NCBI GenBank assembly: GCA_028710485.1
Contig: JAQTTZ010000002.1
Span: 1 to 64,000, forward strand
Source of the DNA: Bacteriovorax sp.
Lineage (GTDB): Bacteria > Bdellovibrionota > Bacteriovoracia > Bacteriovoracales > Bacteriovoracaceae
Reading direction: 5' to 3'
Length of the DNA stretch: 64,000 nt
Below the pieces are notes generated by a model. That model did no database searches. It was given only the letters and a program-made list of their open reading frames with translations, and was not told where the DNA came from. Position numbers and translations under genes: made by a program. This document shows, piece after piece, positions 48,135-56,676 of this stretch (its first letter is position 1; every line of letters begins with the position of its first letter).

Positions 48135-49229
48135 ATGAAAATAGACTCAATCAGCTCTTGGCTTCCAAACTTTAACAGCAATAGTGAACCACTTGTGATC
48201 GCTGGGCCTTGCTCAGCAGAATCCCTTGATCAAATGCTTACCACTGCCAATGCTTTAAAAAATATTCCTGCAGTAAAAATTTTCCGTGCAGGCATTTGGA
48301 AACCCCGAACTCGTCCCAACAACTTTGAAGGTGTAGGTGAAATCGCTCTACCTTGGTTGACCGAAGTTAAAAAACAATCAGGACTTCTCACGACGACTGA
48401 AGTGGCAACCGCTAAACATGTTGAGCTCTGCCTAAAACATGGCGTTGATATTTTATGGATTGGAGCACGCACTACTGCGAACCCGTTTTCAGTACAAGAA
48501 ATTGCTGATGCACTAAAAGGCGTTAATATCCCCGTAATGATTAAAAATCCGATCAATGCTGATCTTCAACTATGGATTGGCGCGATTGAGCGACTCAATA
48601 ACGCCGGTATTAATAAAATTATCGCCATCCACAGAGGTTTTTCTGTTGCCGATAAATTAGAATTTAGAAACGATCCTCTTTGGCGAATTCCGATGGAATT
48701 AAAAGTTAAATTTCCAGAGCTGCCATTGATCTGTGATCCTTCACATATCACTGGAGATCGCGAACTAATTCAAAAAGTTTGTCAAAAGGCCATGGATCTC
48801 AATATGAACGGACTGATTATTGAAACTCATCCGACACCTGAATCGGCCTGGTCAGATGCTGCTCAACAAGTAACTCCCGAGAGATTAAAAACAATTCTTT
48901 CTCAACTCTCTATTAAAACTGAGCACTCAAACAACGCCAACTTTGAGGCCCAACTAAATAATCTACGCCATCAAATTGATCGATTGGACAACGAGCTTCT
49001 TCACACGCTTAAGCATAGAAAAGATGTTGTCGAAAAAATTGCCAATGCAAAAATCGAGCAAAAGATTACTGCCCTTCAACGAAATCGCTTTGATCAATTG
49101 ATGAAAGAGAGAATAGATGCAGGAAAAAGCTTGGGGCTCGAAGAATTATTTATTAAAGAAATTTTCGATGCCATTCACGATCAATCAGTTAAATTACAAA
49201 CTGATTTATTCGAACGCTCTAAAAAATGA
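48135..49229 (+). CDS. Bifunctional 3-deoxy-7-phosphoheptulonate synthase / chorismate mutase
   Basis: N-terminal 'VIAGPCSAES...FRAGIWKPRTRPNNFEGVG...ICDPSHITGDRE'; C-terminal CM 'LRHQIDRLDNELLHTLKHRKDVVEKIANAK'. Confidence 0.9.
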   Translation: MKIDSISSWLPNFNSNSEPLVIAGPCSAESLDQMLTTANALKNIPAVKIFRAGIWKPRTRPNNFEGVGEIALPWLTEVKKQSGLLTTTEVATAKHVELCLKHGVDILWIGARTTANPFSVQEIADALKGVNIPVMIKNPINADLQLWIGAIERLNNAGINKIIAIHRGFSVADKLEFRNDPLWRIPMELKVKFPELPLICDPSHITGDRELIQKVCQKAMDLNMNGLIIETHPTPESAWSDAAQQVTPERLKTILSQLSIKTEHSNNANFEAQLNNLRHQIDRLDNELLHTLKHRKDVVEKIANAKIEQKITALQRNRFDQLMKERIDAGKSLGLEELFIKEIFDAIHDQSVKLQTDLFERSKK

Positions 49230-49233
49230 GCCT

Positions 49234-50184
49234 TTATGAAGCCTTCTTCAATCCAGAATTTTCTTTTTTAATTTCACAGTAATGTGAGAAATCCTTTCTT
49301 ACGTGTCCTGGGTCAAGCACCTCTGCTCTATCTTTCATGTTGTAAAGCCACTGAAAAAGATCGTCACACACTTCAATAGTTGCCGCCCATATCATTTCTC
49401 CCTCTGTATTTGAGGTAACAAATGGATTTCCTAAAAAATGATGACTGGGAAGCAGATCGGCTTCGTATTGGCTATAGATTTTTAAAATCAATCTCTCTTC
49501 TTTGCCGTTGATTAATCTCAAATGACAAATAAATTCATTTACTTCAATCTGACTAAGGTTCGGTTCATACTCATGATTGAAATCCATAACATCTTTAATA
49601 TCTTCGACACCAAAAAACACAAGTGATTTATCGTGGACACTCTCACCGATAACACACAAAATTCCATCTAGAAAAACAAGGCGATGAGGAAATACCACAC
49701 ACTCTTTATTATTTAAAAATTCGATCGTGATCGATTTTTTATAACAAATAACATAATCAATTTTCTTTTTTAAATTTTCAATCTCACTCAATTTCACAGA
49801 GACATCGGCAGGTTTTCTATATAAATTAAACTGCTCGAAAGCTTTTTGGGCAACCATCAATTTATTTTTTACGATTCTTTGATAATAATGTTTAAAATTA
49901 TTCTGATTACCTTCTTTATGAAAACTCGCCTGTAAGGCCAGCCACTCCGAAAGCGAGAACTCCATCTTGATTCTACACTTATCTTTTAAAGGATAAATAA
50001 AAGCATCATCACTCTCGAATATAACATCAAAGCGATTCAAGAATTGTTGAAACTGAGCAAGAGTTCCCTCATCCATATTTAGGGAAGCGCAAAAAAGAGT
50101 TTTATCTTTCTTTTCTTTAAGCTCTTCTAGAGAGACCAAGAATTTCCAAAAAGTATCATTCAAAATCAATTGCATCTCAGACAT
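49234..50184 (-). CDS. WYL-domain protein (putative regulator)
   Basis: C-terminal 'MIWAATIEVCDDLFQWLYNMKDRAEVLDPGHVRKDF' matches WCX region; central 'VVFPHRLVFLDGILCVIGE' WYL-like. Confidence 0.65.
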   Translation of the reverse strand: MSEMQLILNDTFWKFLVSLEELKEKKDKTLFCASLNMDEGTLAQFQQFLNRFDVIFESDDAFIYPLKDKCRIKMEFSLSEWLALQASFHKEGNQNNFKHYYQRIVKNKLMVAQKAFEQFNLYRKPADVSVKLSEIENLKKKIDYVICYKKSITIEFLNNKECVVFPHRLVFLDGILCVIGESVHDKSLVFFGVEDIKDVMDFNHEYEPNLSQIEVNEFICHLRLINGKEERLILKIYSQYEADLLPSHHFLGNPFVTSNTEGEMIWAATIEVCDDLFQWLYNMKDRAEVLDPGHVRKDFSHYCEIKKENSGLKKAS

Positions 50185-50278
50185 CGACTATCCTAATGTA
50201 GAGTTATAAAGACTACTAAACCTGTCGGCTATTATTTGTCGAATCTTGAATTTTTTTATTAAAAAAGAGGAAAACTAG

Positions 50279-51205
50279 CTATAAGCCATTAAAATCTTTG
50301 GGCTCAATTTCAAAAGAGTAATTCTGGTTTTGGTATTCTAATTGGTAATTAAAGGCATGTAGATAAAGCCGACGGCCTGCTTTTCCGCCATAAAAGAGAT
50401 CCCCCCTTAGAGGAAACCCCATGTGTGCCAGCTGGGCCCTGATTTGGTGCCGGAGTCCAGACTTAAGATCAACTTCCATCAATGTGGTTGAGGTTCTCGA
50501 ATCATAATGTAGGGGCCTTAGAGACAACTCTCCTCTTTCTCCCTTTGATTCATTATCAGAAACAATTACACGTTTTCCTTTGATCTCTTTTGAAGAAAAA
50601 TAATGAGTGAAATTTCCGTTCAAACGACACTCACCTTCTACGACGCAAAGATAAGTTTTTTTCTTGGCGATTGTTTTGAAATGTTCTCGCAAGTATTGAT
50701 AGGCTTCTTCATTTTTAACATAAACCAAAACCCCTGAGGTTTCAAAATCCAAGCGATACAAAAGCCCGCGGTCGTAATTTTTTGTATTCACGGCCAGGCA
50801 TGCTGCTTTATTAACTCGCAAAAAACTAAGGCAATTATTTTTTTCATCGTAAACTAAAGGGTGGACGAAAAGATTAGCAGGTTTATTCATAACTAAAAAA
50901 TTTTCGTCATCAAAGATGATATCGATTTGGGGCCCAATATATTCTGGATTAATTTCACCATCATTAACAAAATTTAAAGGCAGAGAGAGCGTTGCATGCT
51001 TAGTAAAGGATCGATTTAGAAAAGACTTATCGAAATATTTTTTTAATTTAGATCCTGAGGCCTTGAAATTTGATTTTAAAAATTCTTCAACTGAAGAAAT
51101 GGGTTCGAGCAAAGAATAGTCGATGGTATTTATGGGATCCGTAATCACGACCTGTCGGGAGGGAGTAAAAGAAAGCCTAGCATAAGCTAGGCTTTTTAGT
51201 AACAA
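50279..51205 (-). CDS. RluA-family pseudouridine synthase
   Basis: 'DENFLVMNKPANLFVHPL', 'LLYRLDFETSGVLVYVKN', 'LKSGLRHQIRAQLAHMGFPLRGDLFYGG'. Track start (TTG 51205) overlaps a hairpin; GTG at 51148 is an alternative. Confidence 0.9.
   Translation of the reverse strand: MLLKSLAYARLSFTPSRQVVITDPINTIDYSLLEPISSVEEFLKSNFKASGSKLKKYFDKSFLNRSFTKHATLSLPLNFVNDGEINPEYIGPQIDIIFDDENFLVMNKPANLFVHPLVYDEKNNCLSFLRVNKAACLAVNTKNYDRGLLYRLDFETSGVLVYVKNEEAYQYLREHFKTIAKKKTYLCVVEGECRLNGNFTHYFSSKEIKGKRVIVSDNESKGERGELSLRPLHYDSRTSTTLMEVDLKSGLRHQIRAQLAHMGFPLRGDLFYGGKAGRRLYLHAFNYQLEYQNQNYSFEIEPKDFNGL
51172..51197. terminator. Intrinsic-terminator-like hairpin
   Basis: AAAGCCTAGC-ATAA-GCTAGGCTTTTT, perfect 10-bp stem. 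Confidence 0.65.
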
Positions 51206-51251
51206 AAACCAGAAGTCCTACTGACAAAAGGTTTTGTAATACAAATTTTAA

Positions 51252-51449
51252 TTAGAAGTTTGAATCAAGATAAGCTAAAACTTTCTTTCTTAATTCTTCA
51301 ATCCCCATGTCTTCTTCGACTTCGCCATCCAGCAGAAGTTCTCTTTTAATGTAATCAACTGGAAAACCAGTTAATTCTGCAAGGGTCCCTAAAGAAACTA
51401 CTGTTTCTGAAGTTGGTTTAGATACATCTTGTAAACCTAAAGCTCCCAT
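51252..51449 (-). CDS. Small acidic conserved-looking hypothetical protein (65 aa)
   Basis: ATG preceded by AAGGAGTG; followed by hairpin terminator; non-low-complexity sequence. Confidence 0.7.
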   Translation of the reverse strand: MGALGLQDVSKPTSETVVSLGTLAELTGFPVDYIKRELLLDGEVEEDMGIEELRKKVLAYLDSNF

Positions 51450-51648
51450 TCAACACTCCTTTGTCTTCTTAAAACTTAGCCGATCCCGAAATTTCGTCGA
51501 TCCTTCAACGAAAAGTTCCAAGATGTTTTCCTGGCTAAATAGTCAATTACTATGACGCATAAAAATCATATCTATTGATAGAATTGCATGTCAAACATTG
51601 TTATTAGTTATGATCTGAATGTAAGTTTTTATTAGAATACAAGTAATT

Positions 51649-52818
51649 TTATAGAGTTAGGGTATGAGTAAAACTGTCTCGCTTGTAAGTCATCTCTTTA
51701 TACTCATCTTCGACCTCACTCAGCAAAGTGATGCCACCACCAGCTTGATAGAGCATAGTATAGTTCTCGAAGTCCACGACACTTGATCTTATATTGATAG
51801 ACGCACTCTTCATTTCTTTATACAAAATTAATGTTGAGCCACAATAAAATCCACGCTCACGTTTTTCTAATTCCTGAATTAATCTCATTGATCTTTTTTT
51901 TGGTGCTCCCGTAATACTTCCTCCCGGAAATAGTTTTTCAATCACTTTCCACAAATTTACAGAGGCACTTAATTCAACATCAATTTGCGAGTATTGATGA
52001 AGTAAACCTGGAACTAATTTAGGAAATTTCTTTTTTACTATTTGTGCGCGAGGAAACTCTATACGAGAAAGATCATTGCGAAGAAGATCACTGATCATAT
52101 AAAGCTCAGCTTGGCTTTTTTTATCATTCACCAAAGTCTTCCATAACGGCTTCCAATCTTCAGAATCAATTCTTTTAAGCGTTCCTTTTATCGGCATTGC
52201 AGAAAGAGTTTTTTCTCTGTGTTGAAATAAACACTCTGGAGAATTACTTAGAAATAATTTTTTAAAAAAAGGTATATAGGTAGCAGATCCATAGGCCCCC
52301 CTAGAAGCTTTATCTCTCCATAGAGAAAACAGGAAATCCTCAGGCCTTAAATATTCTTTAAAAGAATATAGATAAGGATAAGTGAGATTGAATTGATAAC
52401 AATTTCCCTTTAATAATTCCTCATAACCCGTTTCAAATGATTTTTTATAATCTTCGAGACTCGGACAGCTTAGAGGCCTCAATTCAATTTTGTTGAAGAC
52501 TGAAGGCTCAATCACTTGAAAAGAATTAAAATGAATATCAATAACCAGCATGGTCTCAACACTCAAAAGTTGAAATTCATTTTCGATTAAAAAACCTAAC
52601 TCATAAAATAAATGAATGACTCTGGGAAGATCGAAGCTGGAACTGAGGAGGATTTTCTGATTCTCTTCAATCCAATTATTAAAATCATATGAAAAACTAT
52701 GACCCGTTAGCAGATCTATAGCGTGATAGCGGTAATAGGCAATTGCCTTATTCGCTCCGGCCAATTTTAGCAATTGGTATTTATAAGGAATTATTGAAAA
52801 AAGATTATTGTCCGTCAC
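51649..52818 (-). CDS. pabB: Aminodeoxychorismate synthase component I / anthranilate synthase-like chorismate-binding enzyme
   Basis: 'FPGGSITGAPKKRSMRLIQELEKRERGFYCGS', 'YQAGGGITLLSEVEDEYKE'. Confidence 0.88.
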   Translation of the reverse strand: MTDNNLFSIIPYKYQLLKLAGANKAIAYYRYHAIDLLTGHSFSYDFNNWIEENQKILLSSSFDLPRVIHLFYELGFLIENEFQLLSVETMLVIDIHFNSFQVIEPSVFNKIELRPLSCPSLEDYKKSFETGYEELLKGNCYQFNLTYPYLYSFKEYLRPEDFLFSLWRDKASRGAYGSATYIPFFKKLFLSNSPECLFQHREKTLSAMPIKGTLKRIDSEDWKPLWKTLVNDKKSQAELYMISDLLRNDLSRIEFPRAQIVKKKFPKLVPGLLHQYSQIDVELSASVNLWKVIEKLFPGGSITGAPKKRSMRLIQELEKRERGFYCGSTLILYKEMKSASINIRSSVVDFENYTMLYQAGGGITLLSEVEDEYKEMTYKRDSFTHTLTL

Positions 52819-54160
52819 GGTGAGCAGCTAGATTTTCAAAGCTAGTATAAGCACCAACCCAAGCGAGCTTCGCAGTACCAATTTCTCCTGCACGGTTCTT
52901 TCCAACGATAATTTCTGCAATCCCCGGCTCTTTTGTGTCAGGGTAATAAACTTCGTCTCGATAAACGAACATGACGATATCCGCATCCTGCTCAATCGCT
53001 CCAGACTCTCGAAGATCGGCAGTAGAAGGGCGCTTGTTTGGACGAGACTCAACACCGCGGTTAAGCTGTGAAAGGGCAATGACCGGACAACCGAGTTCCT
53101 TCGCCATTGTTTTGAGCCCACGAGAAATTTCCGCAATCTGTTGCTCACGTTGAATATTTTTACTGGTTGACCCCATCAACTGCAAGTAGTCGATGACGAT
53201 TAAACCAAGACCTTGATCGGCCTTAATTTTACGACTCTGACTTTGAATATCTAGAATGGTTGTGTTCCCTGAATCATTGATATAAATCGGCAACGATGAG
53301 AGCTCCTGAGTCGCTTTAGCGATACTTCTTAAATCGGTATCTAAGAAAGCTTTCTTACGAACTCTTTTTGAATCGACTTTCGCCCGTCCTGTAAGAAGTC
53401 TCATCGATAATTCCGTCGCTAACATCTCTAGAGAAAAAATTACACAAGGAAGACCTGATTGAATACATGCACTCACTGCCACATTCAGTGCCAGAGAGGT
53501 TTTTCCCATAGCAGGACGAGCTGCAAGAACGATAAGCTGTCCTGGTTGCATTCCCAATAAAAGTTCGTCTAATCGAGGATAACCCGTCGAGAGACCTGAA
53601 ATCTCTCCCATCAATCTAGATGTATCTTCTAATTCTTTTAAGTTTTGTTTTAAAGTGGCATTAAGCTTTACCATCGAGCCGGTTTTAGCGTCGTTGGTAA
53701 GTTTAAAGAAACTTGATTCTACTTCTTGAATAAAATCATCTGCGTCTCCAGAGTACGACATCCCCATCTGCACCACTCTCATGGCCGTGCGGATAATTTC
53801 TCGCATTGAAGATTTGTCTTTTACAATTTTGGCGTAGTCATACACATTGGCCGATGAAGCTTGGTCTTCAACAAGACTCAAGACAAAAGATTGACCGCCT
53901 ACTTCTTCAAGTTTTCCCTTCTCTTGAAGTTTAGAACAAACAGTAACGTAATCGATCGCGCGGTTAGCGAGAGAAAGATCGGCAATGACGTCGAAAATAA
54001 TCCCGTAGCGGGGATCATAAAAATGATCCTGAGTAATTTTTAGATTCGAGATTTCATCAAATACAGAGCCATCGATAATTAAACAACCAACCATTGCTTT
54101 CTCGGCTAATAGATCATGAGGAAGTTCATTAACTTGATTATTATTATCATTTCTGGCCAT
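52805..54160 (-). CDS. dnaB: Replicative DNA helicase DnaB
   Basis: 'LVLAARPAMGKTSLALNVA', 'IVIDYLQLM', 'ALSQLNRGVESRPNKRPSTADLRESGAIEQDADIVMFVYRDE'. Start at ATG 54160 rather than 54223. Confidence 0.97.
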   Translation of the reverse strand: MARNDNNNQVNELPHDLLAEKAMVGCLIIDGSVFDEISNLKITQDHFYDPRYGIIFDVIADLSLANRAIDYVTVCSKLQEKGKLEEVGGQSFVLSLVEDQASSANVYDYAKIVKDKSSMREIIRTAMRVVQMGMSYSGDADDFIQEVESSFFKLTNDAKTGSMVKLNATLKQNLKELEDTSRLMGEISGLSTGYPRLDELLLGMQPGQLIVLAARPAMGKTSLALNVAVSACIQSGLPCVIFSLEMLATELSMRLLTGRAKVDSKRVRKKAFLDTDLRSIAKATQELSSLPIYINDSGNTTILDIQSQSRKIKADQGLGLIVIDYLQLMGSTSKNIQREQQIAEISRGLKTMAKELGCPVIALSQLNRGVESRPNKRPSTADLRESGAIEQDADIVMFVYRDEVYYPDTKEPGIAEIIVGKNRAGEIGTAKLAWVGAYTSFENLAAHRDGQ

Positions 54161-54223
54161 ATTTGTCCCTTGTTTGCTTCGGCTCCTGCCTCTCGCGTAT
54201 ATCCCATACTGGGAATAAAACAA

Positions 54224-54249
54224 AGAGGACCTCTTAATAGAGGTCCTCT
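54224..54249 (-). terminator. Hairpin between rplI and dnaB, likely terminator of ribosomal block
   Basis: AGAGGACCTCT-TAAT-AGAGGTCCTCT, followed on minus strand by TTGTTTTATT. Confidence 0.7.
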
Positions 54250-54314
54250 TATAGATTCTTGAATTAAATTCTTGAATTAACTTCTTAAAATATTACTTCA
54301 AATGACCGTAAAAA

Positions 54315-54929
54315 TTAAGATCTTAAAAGCTTGTCTACTTCAGCTTTTAATCTTTGCTCTTCAGTCAATTCAACAGCAACTGCTTCAGTCGCTCCTGATG
54401 CTTTTAACTCTGCTGCAGCTTTTTTACGAGCTTCAGCATTTTTTAGAGCTTCTTCTTGATTTCTTTTTAGCTCTTCAGCTTGCTTAGGATCAATAGAAAC
54501 TTTAATTTTGAAAGTCGCTTCTACATCTTGGAAAATTTTCGCTTTTGCGTTAAAAATTCCAAGACCTTTAATAGGCGCTTCAAGGTGAATTAATCTTCTT
54601 TCAACTTCAACTCCGCGGCTTTCAAGTTCTTTAGAAAGTTCAGCGTTTGTTACAGTTCCGAAAAGTTTTCCTGACGCTCCAACTTTTTTAATAAGTTCGA
54701 TAGTCATACCTTCGATTTTTACTTTTAATTCATTAGCCGCATCTTTTTGAGCTTGGATTTTTTTTGCAAGACTTTTTTGTTGAGCTGCCAATAGGTTTTT
54801 GTTTGAATCGTCAGCAACCATTGCAAAGCCATTTGGCACTAGATAGTTTCTAGCGTGACCTGCTGATACGTTAACGATTTCACCGATATTTCCAAGAGCT
54901 GGAACTTTTTCAGTTAAAATAACTTTCAT
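54315..54929 (-). CDS. rplI: 50S ribosomal protein bL9 with extended C-terminus
   Basis: 'MKVILTEKVPALGNIGEIVNVSAGHARNYLVPNGFAMVAD', 204 aa. Confidence 0.96.
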   Translation of the reverse strand: MKVILTEKVPALGNIGEIVNVSAGHARNYLVPNGFAMVADDSNKNLLAAQQKSLAKKIQAQKDAANELKVKIEGMTIELIKKVGASGKLFGTVTNAELSKELESRGVEVERRLIHLEAPIKGLGIFNAKAKIFQDVEATFKIKVSIDPKQAEELKRNQEEALKNAEARKKAAAELKASGATEAVAVELTEEQRLKAEVDKLLRS

Positions 54930-55939
54930 AATATATCTCCTTCGTCCTTTTTTTTGTTCGTTAAAAATTTTCTAAAATCAAACCATAAATCAAACATTCC
55001 GAGTATCGCTAAAAATTTGTAGGCCATCACTAAAGTGAAAACTACAAACATTGTCTTCAAAAATCCGCCAATCTTTAAATACTTTAAAAAAGCATTGTAG
55101 ACGCCGAAGCCTTGAAATAAGTAAAACACACCCAAACTGTAAAGAAGATTAGTACCGATAACTTCAGCAACCTTAGGAAGACCGTAATCTGCACCCACGA
55201 CGCAAACCAAAGATAAAATCAAAGGCCATACGAAGAAATCGGGAGCTCTGAAATTAATCAGATCTTTTAAGCTGAACGAATAAGGATGTTTGAATCGCCA
55301 ACTGGCTGAATTACGAAGAGTCATATAGAGACTGATCCACAACCCAAAAAAGGCAAATACAAAAATAGCCGCCGGCAAGACACCATAAATTTCATTGGCA
55401 AGCTCTTCTGGCCTTGAAATGAAATCTTGAAAGGCGCGAGCTTCTTCTCCGTTTGAAGTGAGGGCTTCATTATTCTTATTCTGTTCTTTCACCATCGCCA
55501 TCAGCTTAACAACCGAAGCCTTAAGCTCCGCTTTCACTGAAGTCTTGCTGAACTGATTGTAAGCAATCAGCGATCCACCAACCAAGGTTACTAAAATAAT
55601 TCCGGCGTAAATTAATCCTTTAACAGGATTAATATTTCGAAGAATCACTTCCGCAATCAAGAGGGCATACAAAAATGCAGTTAAATACATTCCTGCGATC
55701 ACAAGCGGGATAGCAAATTTTACTGAAACAAACCAAAGAGCGCTGGTGCAAATTCCGCCGATGAACAATGTGGTTAATCGTCCATAAAGAAGAAAGGCCA
55801 GAATCAATGGAACCGGTGCAAATACAGAAAGTGGCCCAAAAGAACAAAGAGCAACAGAAATGACAGCAAGGAACATCAGCTTCCCGAAGGACGCTCGCTG
55901 ATCAAAAACTTTGTTGGTTTGAACTTCAGGTGTTGTCAT
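54926..55939 (-). CDS. DUF2232 (YybS-like) multi-pass membrane protein
   Basis: Hydrophobic multi-TM protein in the rpsF–rplI block; 'VLPAAIFVFAFFGLWISLYMTLR', 'VWPLILSLVCVVGADYGLPKVAEVIGTNLLYSLGVFYLFQGFGV'. Confidence 0.75.
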   Translation of the reverse strand: MTTPEVQTNKVFDQRASFGKLMFLAVISVALCSFGPLSVFAPVPLILAFLLYGRLTTLFIGGICTSALWFVSVKFAIPLVIAGMYLTAFLYALLIAEVILRNINPVKGLIYAGIILVTLVGGSLIAYNQFSKTSVKAELKASVVKLMAMVKEQNKNNEALTSNGEEARAFQDFISRPEELANEIYGVLPAAIFVFAFFGLWISLYMTLRNSASWRFKHPYSFSLKDLINFRAPDFFVWPLILSLVCVVGADYGLPKVAEVIGTNLLYSLGVFYLFQGFGVYNAFLKYLKIGGFLKTMFVVFTLVMAYKFLAILGMFDLWFDFRKFLTNKKKDEGDIL

Positions 55940-55947
55940 ACTCTAAC

Positions 55948-56589
55948 TTAAGCTCTACCAGCTGTTTGGTTAGAAAGGTAACTTGAAATTCCAAGATTTC
56001 TAGCATGCTTAATAGCTGAGTTAGAAAATCTTTGGTGCTTCATTGAAATCCCAGAAACTCTAGCTGGTGAAATTTTTCCAAATTCACTCACTAACCAGTT
56101 CCAAGTTTGAGGATCTTTCCAATCAGCTTTGATTTTCTTAGCTGTAAACCAGCAAGATTTTCTCTTAGCAAATTTTCTTCTATCGTCTTCCATATCTTCG
56201 AAACCTTCTTCGTCGTCTTCTCTCTTGTTATCAAGAACAGATCCGTTACGAGTTTTTGAAAATGGAGATTTGAAGTTTTTAGCAAGTTCTTCTTTTTCAG
56301 CGTCTACACCGATAACAAAAACCATTGAACGCATAACGCCTTCATTGATACCAAATCTTCTAGTCAACTCAGTGTTAGCTTGAGTGTTTGACTTGAACAT
56401 AAAGTAATGGAAATGACCGTGTTTTGCACCATTAGCATATGGTTGTGCTAAGTGAAGTTTTCCCCAATCGTCAGCAATTAAAAGTTCTCCTTCGAATCCT
56501 TTTAACGTGTCTTTAACAATCTCTGCGATCTGTGCGTGAGCTTCTGCTCCGAGCTCTGGCTTTGTCACTACGGACAACTCATAAATCAT
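55948..56589 (-). CDS. Fused ribosomal proteins bS6 (N-terminal) and bS18 (C-terminal) in one ORF
   Basis: N-terminal S6 'MIYELSVVTKPELGAEAHAQIAEIVKDTLKGFEGELLIADDWGKLHLAQPYANGAKHGHFHYFMFK'; C-terminal S18 'RRKFAKRKSCWFTAKKIKADWKDPQTWNWLVSEFGKISPARVSGISMKHQRFSNSAIKHARNLGISSYLS'; no stop between. Confidence 0.9.
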   Translation of the reverse strand: MIYELSVVTKPELGAEAHAQIAEIVKDTLKGFEGELLIADDWGKLHLAQPYANGAKHGHFHYFMFKSNTQANTELTRRFGINEGVMRSMVFVIGVDAEKEELAKNFKSPFSKTRNGSVLDNKREDDEEGFEDMEDDRRKFAKRKSCWFTAKKIKADWKDPQTWNWLVSEFGKISPARVSGISMKHQRFSNSAIKHARNLGISSYLSNQTAGRA

Positions 56590-56676
56590 AATATCCCCCT
56601 GGACTAATAAAAATTAGGCCCTGTTCCACAATGGAACAGGACGAGTAATTCAAGTTTTCATCAGCGCAAGATAACA

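Noticed and set aside
48230-48556. Minus-strand 108-aa ORF inside the DAHP synthase/CM gene
   Set aside because: Antisense shadow with no recognisable features.
56091-56285. Frame-shifted minus ORF within the S6–S18 region
   Set aside because: Overlaps conserved S18 sequence in another frame; considered as evidence of a frameshift but the main frame reads clean S6 and S18 throughout.
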